DNA of 64,000 bases, from positions 4,960,001-5,024,000 of the forward strand of contig NC_088872.1 of assembly GCF_032884065.1 (NCBI RefSeq), given 5' to 3'. The notes beneath the pieces are model-generated. The model did no database searches. It saw only the letters and a list, made by a program, of their open reading frames with translations, and had not been told where the DNA came from. Positions within the stretch are counted from its first letter, which is position 1. Each line of letters opens with the position of its first letter. This DNA comes from Artemia franciscana. Taxonomy: Eukaryota > Arthropoda > Branchiopoda > Anostraca > Artemiidae. The translations under genes were made by a program, and so were the position numbers. This document shows positions 54,976 through 64,000 of the stretch, one piece after another.

Positions 54976-57088
54976 CACTTGTTAATGGCACTTGTGACGG
55001 GGTCAGAAAAGCCAAGAGCCAAGAGCTCATATGGCATGAGCTCTAGCAAAATTCCAAGATTCAATTGATTGATTAAAAAGGAAAATCGGAGGCTTAATGC
55101 CAGTCGGGATTTAAACTAAGAGCTCTGAGTCACGACGTCTTCTAAATATCAAAATTCATTAAGATCCGGTCACCCAATCGTAAGTTAAAAACACCTCATT
55201 TTTTCTAATCTCTCCTCTCCCTTCAGCCCCCCAGATGGTCGAATCGGGGAAAATGGTTTTATCAAGTCAATTTGTGCAGGCCCCTGGCACGCCTACCAAT
55301 GTTCATCTTCCTAGCACGTCCAGAAGCACCAAACTCGCCAAAGCACTGGACCCCCCCTTAACTTCCCCAAAGAGAGCGGATCCAGTCCAGTTACGTCAAT
55401 CACATATCTACGACATTTACTTATTCTACCCCCCAAGTTTCAACTCTAAGTATTTTCCAATATTTCCGGTTTCCCATCCAACTCCCACTAAGATCGCTAG
55501 CTCTGGTCGAAATTTAAAAAAAGAGCTCTGAGACATGAATGTCTTCTAAATATTAAATTGCATTAAGATCTGGTCACCCGTTCTTAAGTTAAAAATACCT
55601 CAATTTTTCTAATTTTTTCAAATTAACACTACCCCCCCCCAACTCCCCCAGGGAGAGCAGATTCAGTCCGGTTATGTCAATCACGTATCTAGGACTTGTG
55701 CTTATTCTTCCCACCAAGTTTAATCCCGATCTCTCCACTCTAAGCGCTTTTCCAAGACTCTCCCAATATCACCGTATACGGTCGGAATTTAAAATAAGAG
55801 CTCTGAGACGCGATGTCCTCATAAATATCAAATTTCATCAGGATCCGATCAACCATTTGTAAGTAAAAAGTACCTATTTTTTTAATTTTTCCTCTCCCTC
55901 CAGACCCCAGATGATCGAATCGGGGAAACAACTGTTAAAAAGTCAATTTGTGAAGGTACCTGACACGCCTACCGATTTTCATCGTCCTAGTACGTCCAGA
56001 AGCACCTAACTCGCCAAAGCACGAAAAATCCCTCCCAACTCCCCCAAAGAGAGCGGATGTATTCCAATTATGTCAATCACGTATTTAGAACTTGTGCTTA
56101 TTCTTCCCATCAAGTTTCATCCCGGTCTCTCCACTCTAAGCGTTTTCCAAGATTTCCTCGATTTTCATGTTTTCCAAGATTTCCGGTTTCAACCTCCGAC
56201 TCCCCCCCCCCAATGTCACCGGATCTGGTCGGGATTTAAAATAAGAGCTTTGAAGCACAAGATTCTTCTAAATATCAAATTTCATCAAGATCTGATCGCA
56301 ATTTCGTGAGTTACAAATGCCTCATTTTTCTAATTTTCCCGAATTACACCCTCCCCCCCAGCTCCACCAAAGAGAGCGGATCCGGTCCGTTTATGACAGT
56401 CATGTATCTTGGACTTGTGCTTATTCTTTCTACCAAGTTTCATCCTGATCTCCCCACTTTCAGCGTTTTCAAAGATTCCGGTTCACGCCCCCCCCCCCAA
56501 TGACACTGGATCCGTTCTGATTTAAAATAAGAGATCTGAGTTACTAGGTCCTTCTAAATATGAAATTTCATTAAGACCCGATCACTCCTCCGTAAATTAA
56601 AAATCCCTCTTTTTTTCTAAATTTTAAGAATTAACCCTCCCCCCTCCAATTCCCCCAAAGATATCGGATCCGTTCCATTTATGTCAATCATGTATCTAGG
56701 ACTCGTCCTTATTTTTCCCACCAAGTTTCATCCCAATCCCTTCACTCTAATCGTTTTCCAAGAGTTTAGGTTGCCCCCTCCAATTCCCCCCAATATCATC
56801 AGATCCGGTCAGAATTTGAAATAAGAGCTCTAAGACACGACATCTTTCTAAATATCAAATTTCATTAGGATCCGATCACCCATTCGTAAGTTGAAAATAC
56901 TCATTTTTTCTAACTTTTCCGAATTAACAGAAAAGTTATTCGGAAAAGTCCCCCCACTGCCCCCAGATAGTCAAATCGGGGAAAAGACTATTTCTAATTT
57001 AATCTGGTCTGGTCCCTGATACGGCTGCTAAATTCCATCGTCTTAGCTTATCTGGAAGTGCCTAAACGAGCAAAACCGGGACCGTGTC
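54976..57088 (+). mobile_element. Array 3: 285-bp units in a Pearl/DINE-like element
   Basis: It starts with GGCACTTGTGACGGGGTCAG, the inverse of the array 2 right end. It passes through the unique segment (GCTTAATGCC, AGCACGTCCAGAAGCACC) and about seven units, with GATCTGGTCACCCG-type phrases at 55,165, 55,570, 55,845, 56,290, 56,580 and 56,870. It ends GTGCCTAAACGAGCAAAACCGGGACC at 57,060-57,085 (phrase split by differences). The microsatellite and end palindrome are missing here. Confidence 0.78.
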
Positions 57089-57640
57089 AATATTTGTAAT
57101 ATAATACATTTTCAGTAAAAAGCAAATACCGCAGCAAGCTTTTGACTTTTACAGTTAGAGAAAGGGGCAGTACCCAAGATCTTGTCTTTAGTGATTTTTT
57201 TCCATATTAAGTTAGATTTGAATATTCACTTTAAGTTTTACTCGTTTAAAGATTTATTTTTTTCATTTACTCTGGTACCTAATGTATGTTTGCTGCAGTG
57301 GCGGATCCAGGGTGGGGGCGGGGGCACCCGTCCCCCTTGACGTAGTGGTGAATTAGTGGTTGGAGCCGCTTGCCCTAGTTTGGGTTAAGACGAAAGTGTT
57401 TTGTTTTTTTTTAAACTGGTTTTAACAGTTAAGTTTTTAATTATTAAGAATGTTACGTTTTGAAAACCAGTTTGAAACAAGGTTTCAGTTACTGTGTGCG
57501 GTCTGTTAGATTTTACTAATGACGCATACCACCAAAAAGTATTTAATTAAATTTAGGTTAATCAAGAGAATCTGTCTGTATTGCCACAAAAGCCAACTGG
57601 GAGACGAAAATCTTCTTTCATAATAACAAGGAGGGGAAAA
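57089..57640. other. Non-coding, unclassified
   Basis: It contains GCAGTGGCGGATCCAGGGTGG (57,295-57,316 region), wording common at the ends of mobile elements, and a T run. No gene is seen. Confidence 0.5.
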
Positions 57641-58812
57641 TTAAAATCCTAACTTCTTTAGGCTGTCGAAACAATATTTCAAGATTGTGCTCTCACAACG
57701 GGGTTAAAAAGCAAAATATTCACTTCTTTTTAGTGTCAAAAATTTGTTTTCGAGTCTTGCTATGGCACTGAGGCGAGAAAATTCATAGCATTACTTTTTT
57801 TGGCTGTCTGTTTTCTTCTTTTTTTTTAGGGGGGGGGGGTCTTTTTTTGCAAAGAAGGATGGTTTTTACAACATAGTTGTTTTTTAGGGGATTTGTGTAA
57901 TAGTAAGTAAATGTGTGAGAAGTGCAAAAACTATTAATTTAAGTTTTTAGATTTTGGTGAGCAGATGGTGGCAACTCTACTTCCTATTTTCATCTAATTA
58001 TAGCTCTGGCTTATATGACATATCACCTCCTCTGTTCATCCTAAAACATTACAATAAAGGCCAAACTCTTTAGAACTTTAATAAAGGTTCGAGTAAGTAT
58101 ATATTACTTATATATGCTTACTTATATGACTTATTACTTATATTATTACTTACTTACTTATATTACTTATTACTTATATGAGTAGAAATACTCCTTCAAA
58201 GGTCAGAGAAATCATTTACGAAGAATAGATTTTCGAAAAATTGTTTATAACTTATTTAGGGTGTTCAGGCTAATCCTAACTTCTTTAGACTGTCGAAATG
58301 ATATTTCAGGATTGTGCTGTCACAAAAGCAAAATATTCACTTCTTTTTACTGTCAGAAATTTGTTTTCGAGTCTTGCTATGGCACCGAGGCGAATAAATT
58401 GATATCATTACTGTTATTGGCTCCCTGTTTTTTTTTTGGGGGGGGTGATTTTTTTGCAAAGCAGGGAGGTTATTACAACATTGTTGTTTTTTAGGGGCTT
58501 TGTATAATAGAAAGTACATGTATGAGAAGTGCAAAAATTATTAATTTAAGTTTTAGATTTTGGTGAGCAAATGGTGGCCACTCTAGTTCCTATTTTCATC
58601 TAAGTAAAGCTCTGCATTATATGACATATTACTTCCTCTGTTCATCCTAAAACATTAAAAAAAAGGCCAAACTCTCTAGAGATTAATAAAGGCTGGTATA
58701 AGCATATAATTTAAACTAATTATATGAGTCGAAATACTCCTTCAAATGTCGGAGCGATCATTAACGAAGAATAGATTTTCGAAAAATTGTTTATAAAAGA
58801 AGGCAAATAATT
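57641..58812 (+). repeat. Tandem duplication of about 0.6 kb
   Basis: The sequence from CCTAACTTCTTTAGGCTGTC at 57,647 is repeated from 58,275 with about 10% differences, including TTTTCGAGTCTTGCTATGGCA, a G run, TTTGCAAAG and TTAATTTAAG. The first copy has gained a TTACTTATA expansion (58,095-58,180). It is non-coding. Confidence 0.8.
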
Positions 58813-58846
58813 GTGTGTCTATTTTATTTTTATCTTGCTGGTATAG

Positions 58847-59019
58847 ATGGGTCTCTGAATTCTCAGTTTGAATCAGTGAAATGGCATCGATTTTTCTTCA
58901 AACATGTTGATAAAAAGTGGAAATTTACACAACTTGAGTTAACCAAGGAAACAGAATGCAGCTACAGTATTACTTCAGAATTTGTCACCTTCTCAATACC
59001 AACCAGTCAGAAAATCTAG
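58847..59019 (+). CDS. Weak exon candidate A
   Basis: A pyrimidine-rich tract ending GGTATAG precedes an open frame reading GSLNSQFESVKWHRFFFKH and KKWKFTQLELTKETE, with normal amino-acid composition, unlike the surrounding AT-rich frames. It ends at a TAG with no strong splice donor. No family is recognised. It could pair with candidate B at 60,076. Confidence 0.2.
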
Positions 59020-60075
59020 TTATGTTTTGTATAGAGATTGCATATATTTGTCCATAAAATTGTCAAAACTGCTATATATACCGTTGAGGATTTTTATACT
59101 TATTCTGATACACGCCGTCAAATCATACTTTCACAATTAGTTGTTTATAAATCCAAATTTTTTATTAATCCATTCTTTATTTTTTATTATTTTTATTTTT
59201 TATTTTTATTTTATTTTTAAATCCAAATTTTGACAGGACAATTCTCTTACTTGGTGCTAAATCTGAGTCAAATTTAAAATTTTTATTTTTGTGCTCAACA
59301 GACATACCGAGATTTAAAATTTGAACTGAATTTATGAAAATCTCAAGATTAAAAAAAAAATAACTAGAAATCTACCACAGCTTGAAACCCTGAGAGTTTA
59401 AATCCCCGAATCTATTCCTACCAACTACAAAAATAACAAACACATAATTATTTGTTTTTAAGGGAGTATTTCGACTCATATACTTAGTTTGAAGCACATA
59501 CCTACATGCATCTTAATTAGAACTAATATTTTTCTGACGATTCTGGTCTTTATTCGAATAATTTAGGATGAATAGAAGAAGAACTACTAACGAAGAACTC
59601 TAACCTGACAGGACTAACCATTATAAACGTTCACCAAAATATTGAAGCAGACATCGACCGTGTCGGGAGACATGGCGGGAGTGGAAACAGAGAGATCGAC
59701 TGTTCCTTACAAAATTGTGAATTCTGTAATTTTAGCGAAATATATAGAGCTCTAAAAAGTGTAAAGATACGCTACAATGTTATACAAAGTAAAATTTTGA
59801 TTCGTAAATATTTGAGATTTCGTCAAAGTTGACACTGTTTATTAAAATACTATTTAAAAAAAACAGTGATTAGTTAGTGCTTTATTGCCTATACTTAAAC
59901 CCTCGTTTTAAATGTGTAGAAGAAAACCCTCGTTTTCTTCTATACATTTCTGTCTCTTCCTTCTGTTTTTCTTGATACAACCCCAAAAGAACTAGTATTT
60001 GATGTTTAATATATATTTTACGAATATACATGTTATATATTCATCCTCAATTCCTCCTCTTCATTACTATAATAG
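59020..60075. other. AT-rich non-coding stretch
   Basis: It has T/A simple sequence at 59,160-59,220. If candidates A and B are exons of one gene this would be the intron. Nothing else is seen. Confidence 0.5.
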
Positions 60076-60278
60076 TTACCGAACGATGCCTTGAAGTTAA
60101 GCAACATGCTAAACGGTTTGACCTATACAAATTGTCACAAAGAGTGCATGACCCCAAAGGATGGTTCAAGATCAATCTTTTTTTTGAAAATAAAAACCTT
60201 AACTCTCTCGCTATAGTGGTCAGAAGTGCAAAGGCAAAAAGTTATGCAGAAAATATTAAATATAATTTTTTACAGATG
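60076..60278 (+). CDS. Weak exon candidate B
   Basis: It follows a pyrimidine-rich tract ending AATAG and reads TERCLEVKQHAKRFDLYKL, VHDPKGWFKINLFFENKNL and AIVVRSAKAKSYAENIKY, ending at ATG|GTGAAC, a possible splice donor. The balanced composition with charged residues suggests real coding. No domain is recognised. Confidence 0.25.
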
Positions 60279-60661
60279 GTGAACAGCTTTTTCTTCTTTT
60301 TTTTATGCTGGGGCGGTTTTTATAACTTACTATTTTTGTATCAATATTTTTATACCATTTCAATTTCAACAGATTTATTAGAACTTTAACTCTCATCAGA
60401 TTTTAGATTAAATTTGCGACTATTTCCACTATCTACCCTCGACACATAATTGTCGAGGTTCCCTTTATAACTGCAGGTATTTTTTTGTTCGCAAGTTCAT
60501 GGAATTAGCCTATCATGCCCCCACCCCTAAAGAAAATCCTGGATCCACCCTTGGTTTGTTGGCAATGATTATTACTTACTTTCTGTTTGTTTTGGGTTTC
60601 ATTTATTCTTGAATAGCGATTTCTGGTCACTTTTAGTTTCATTTACTCTGGTCACTTAGTT

Positions 60662-60901
60662 CATTAAAACATAAAACGAACAGAAATTACTCCGTATATG
60701 AAATGGATTGTCCCCTCCGCAATCCCTCGCTCTTTACGCTAAAGTTTTTAATTGTTTTAAAAAGTAGAACTGTGGCAAAGAGTCAAACTTTAGTGTAAAG
60801 ACCGAGGGATTGCGGAGGGGACAACCCATTTCATATACGGAGTAATTTCTGTTCGTTTTAAGTTTTAATGTCGCTTCTTACTTTCAGTTAAAAAAACTAG
60901 T
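60662..60901. mobile_element. Stand-alone fold-back element
   Basis: Arms of about 85-100 bp (AAACGAACAGAAATTACTCC ... CTTTACGCTAAAG and its reverse complement) flank a centre of about 50 bp. This is the same module that ends the 1.7-kb repeats, but here it stands alone. So it is probably an element in its own right that also inserted into them. Confidence 0.75.
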
Positions 60902-61547
60902 TTTTTTATGTAATACCGTATAAGGATAAGACCTTTGCTAAAGCTCTTCTATCAACAGAATCGAGCTTAAGACCAAAGGTGTTTGACAACAAAGACACTT
61001 CTCAATTATTAACCCAAAACTAATGATTTGGTCAACACATCCTCTACCTTTTCTAAAACCACACTGTTCTTCTCTTAAAACTTTGTCTACAGAATCTCTC
61101 AGTTTAAAAAGTATCATATTACTAAGTAATTTGCTATCTACGGAGACAAAACTAATGCCTCGATAATTAAGACACTCACTCTTGTCACCTTTCTTATACA
61201 ATGGTTTAATTAAGGTTTTCCTAAAATCATTAGGTACTTCCCCCTTTTCAAAAATAATATCCATAATCTTTAGTAGTTTATTTCTAAACTCAGAGCCACC
61301 ATATTTAAGAAACTCATTTATCACACTATCAGCACCGGGAGCCTTATTATTTTTTAATCCTTTTAGTACTGTCACTAATTCTTCCTCGCAAAACAAATCT
61401 TCCTTCACATCCATGGTATCACAAACTTTTCCATTTTCATCTATATCTTTTCCTGCAACAGTATCTCGGTTTCGCTGATTCTCAAAATTTTCCACCCATC
61501 TCTCTTTAACTCTTTCCTTATCACTAACTTTTGCCCCATTCCTATCA
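60902..61547 (-). pseudogene. RTE-like LINE reverse transcriptase fragment
   Basis: The minus strand encodes KGLKNNKAPGADSVINEFLKY, EVPNDFRKTLIKPLYKKGDKS, CLNYRGISFVSVDSKLLS, REEQCGFRKGRGCVDQI and EKCLCCQTPLVLS. Right after LVLS about two dozen bases are missing, removing the first catalytic aspartate motif (FIDYEQAF-type in relatives). The frame resumes as DSVDRRALAKVLSLYGI in another phase. It is cut by a fold-back element on one side and the 1.7-kb repeat on the other. It is dead. Confidence 0.82.
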
Positions 61548-63300
61548 AACAGTTCGTGGTAACGAACTGTAGTAAGGAGCGACCCGGCTCAATAGTAAAC
61601 GAAACTCTAAAAAACGGAATTTCGATGCTAAAAGATATATCAAAAGAATTGGATTTTTATGCTAATTTCAAATATATAAGTTTCATCAAGTTTAGTTATT
61701 GTCATCAAAAGTTACGAGCCTGAGAAAATTTGCTTTATTTTGGAAAATAGGGGGTAACACCCCCTAAAAGTCATAGGATCTTAAAAAAAAATTACACCAT
61801 CGCATTCAGCATATCAGAGAACCCTATAGAAAAAATTTCAAGGTCCAATTTACAAAAACGTGGAATTTCGTATTTTTTGCCAGAAGACAAATCACGGGTG
61901 CGTGTTTATTTGTTTTTTGTTGTTTTTTTTTTTTTTTTTCCCAGGGGTCATCGTATCGACCAAGTGGTCCTAGAGTGTTGCAAGAGGGCTCATTCTAACG
62001 GAAATGAAAAGTTCTAGTGCCCTTTTTAAGTGACCAAAAAAATTGGAGGGCACCTAGGCCCCCTCCCACGCTCATTTTTTTCCCAAAGTCAACGGATCAA
62101 AATTTTGAGATAGCCATTTTGTTCCGCATAGTCGAAAACCATAATAACTATGTCTTTGGGGATGACTTACCCCCCACAGTCCCTGGAGGAGGGGCTGCAA
62201 GTTACAAACTTTGACCAATGTTTACATACAGTAATGGTTACTGGGAAGTGTACCGACGTTATCAGGGGGATTTTTTTGGTTTGGGTGTGGGGTTCAGGGG
62301 AGGGGGCTATATGGGAGGATCATTCCTTGGAGGAATATTTCATGGGGGAAGAGAAATTCAATGAAAAAGGCGCAGGACTTTCTAGCATTACTATAAAAAA
62401 AAAACAATTAAAATATAAACATGAAAAAGTTTTTTCAATTGAAAGTAAGGAGAAGCACTAAAACTTAAAAAGGAACAGAGATTATTACGCATATGAGGGG
62501 TTCTAAAAATACTTTAGCATAAAGAGCGAGGTATTTAGGAGGAGATAAACACTTCACTCTTTATGCTAAAATTTTTTAAAATAATTTCAACTATTTATTC
62601 TACGGCCTTTCTGATTCAGGGGTCATTCTTAAAGAATTGGGATAAAACAAGATTTAGTGTGAAGAGCGAGGTATTAACGAGGGGACCAACCCCCTCATAT
62701 ATATAATCAAAAATATAAGAATATAAAAGTTTGTTACGTAAGTTAATTCTTAAGTTACGTATTTTTTTTTTTACTAATGAAAACGTTCGTTAAAAATAAA
62801 AGATCTAGCTGCCTTTTTAAGTAACCGAAAAATTGGAGGGCAACAAGACCTCCTTCCCCACCCCTTATTTCTCAAAATTGTCTGAACAAAACTAAGAGAA
62901 AGCCATTTAGAAAAAAAAAGAATTAATATGCAAATTTCATTTTAATAATTTATGTACGGAGAGCCAAAATCAGTCATGCATTAATTGAAAAACTTTCAGA
63001 AATTAAATAAAAAAAACAAGTTTTTTTAAATGAAAGTAAGGAGCGACATTAAAACTTAAAACGAACAGAAATTACTCCGTATATGAAAGGGGCTTTTCCT
63101 CCTCGACACCCCGCTCCTTGCGCTAAAGTTTGATTCTTTCTCGCAACTCTACTTTTTAAAACAATAAAAAACTTTAGCGTAAAGAGCGGGGTGTCGAGGA
63201 GGAAAAGCCCCTTTCATATACGGAGTAATTTCTGTTCGTTTTAAGTTTTAATGTCGCTCCTTACTTTCATTTAAAAAAACTTGTTTTTTTTATTTAATCT
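61548..63300 (+). mobile_element. 1.7-kb composite repeat, copy 4 (most complete)
   Basis: It begins CAAACAGTTCGTGGTAACGA with the CAGTTCGT/ACGAACTG palindrome and ends with the fold-back module at 63,000-63,300. The arms of that module are about 130 bp and nearly perfect, with a 45-bp loop. It has inserted into or joined the LINE fragment at 61,547. There is no plausible coding frame. Family members also lie at 35,735-37,377, 37,723-39,430 and 44,186-45,187, with a diverged one at 48,600/51,633. Confidence 0.78.
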
Positions 63301-64000
63301 TTAACTGGGACTAGTCCGGACTGATAACGCTTTCGTCCATAAAAAGCTTAAACAATAAGGATTTGTAGGCTCCCAAAGCCAATTATACTTTCAAACGTAA
63401 GCTAAGTCTTCTTTTGGTGCCGCATGTTTTAGCTCAATTTTGATGATTTTTCGCCTATATTTTTTGTCTTCTTCTTATTTTTTAATTTGGCGCTCGCTAC
63501 TGTCAAAAATTACAGAAGTTCATATGGAAGTTTTTCAACAAAAATGGATTTGCGGGTTTTTTCGAAGTGTTTAAGATACTTACTGTGTGCAAATTCCTCG
63601 TTTTTCTTTTCCTTAGCATTTCTCGACAAAACTAAAAAAAAAAACTCAAATGAAATTCTCAAACTTTGGAAAACCCTATTTTCCACGAAGGAGGGGGGGA
63701 GGGGTATTTTCCTGAGGGTATTTCCGCGAGTTGTTTTTTGAGGGGGTATTCTCCAGGGTGTATTTTCCGCGGGAGGGGGATATTATTCGTGGGTGAGGAG
63801 GGGGGTACTTCCCCAGGGGTGATGTTTAGGGAAAGTGATGTTTTTTTAAATTAAAATTTCGAAGTTCAAGGTCCCCCTCAACATTCCCTGAAAGTAGTCA
63901 CAAAAAAATGTAGTCGCAGCTGCAACTTGTCAGTAGTCAGAGTTACAGTTACAAGAAGTCGTATTTTGCAGCCACAATAGCAGCAGCAGTAGTAGTAGTA
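63301..64000. other. Non-coding, G-rich and simple sequence
   Basis: 63,680-63,830 is rich in GGGG runs with repeated TATTTTCC/GGGGTATT wording. The window ends in an AGC/AGT trinucleotide repeat (63,978-64,000). No gene is seen. Confidence 0.6.

Noticed and set aside
49411-56503. Short frames with phrases like MSIMYLGLALIFPIKFHPDPSTL
   Set aside because: The same phrase recurs because the 285-bp repeat recurs; frames break at different places and there is no family match.
46381-57088. CRISPR-like array
   Set aside because: The units are about 285 bp, diverged throughout and without alternating short repeats and unique spacers; the sequence is eukaryotic.

Overview
This looks like a repeat-dense stretch of an animal nuclear genome, most likely an arthropod and possibly a branchiopod crustacean. 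It is AT-rich. It holds Helitrons, LINEs, tRNA-derived SINEs, an envelope-bearing Ty3/Gypsy-type element, a decayed tRNA and pieces of a Pro/Ala/Tyr/Gln-rich gene pair resembling cuticular proteins. The species cannot be proved from the sequence. Three 100-base N runs are assembly gaps.

Bases 1-31,320 form a mosaic built on Helitrons (rolling-circle DNA transposons). The most striking content is a complete, intronless profilin reading frame joined to a truncated Helitron helicase. It occurs three times: 6,893-7,276 and 15,796-16,179 are intact, and an inverted copy (5' part 5,140-5,207, 3' part 352-671) is split by a 4.5-kb LINE. The first two profilins lie head to head around a helicase fragment. 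The helicase-profilin unit is duplicated directly about 8.9 kb away. Another Helitron block (7,760-10,169) recurs in inverted orientation at 18,828-21,213. A Helitron with 5' terminus, promoter, Rep nuclease and helicase remains starts at 16,628. A broken envelope-bearing LTR element (21,298-30,236) sits in one helicase copy with a 4-bp target duplication. A second, LTR-less piece of that element lies at 10,708-14,388.

Bases 31,320-45,190 hold SINEs, fold-back elements, a hAT-like terminus, a 252-bp tandem duplication and a 1.7-kb composite repeat family. They also carry the only probable host genes outside the mobile elements: two related minus-strand genes near 33.1-33.9 kb and 43.7-44.1 kb encoding repetitive proteins that end in SYYR or VSYYR.

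Bases 45,190-57,090 are dominated by arrays of a roughly 285-bp repeat in alternating orientation. Each array is tied to a CCGACAGA-type microsatellite and short terminal palindromes, a layout like Pearl/DINE-1 Helitron-like elements. One array sits inside a diverged copy of the 1.7-kb repeat. Bases 57,090-64,000 hold a tandem duplication, two weak exon candidates, an RTE-like LINE fragment, another copy of the 1.7-kb repeat and low-complexity DNA. The best candidate for an unusual biological unit is the Helitron-profilin chimera.
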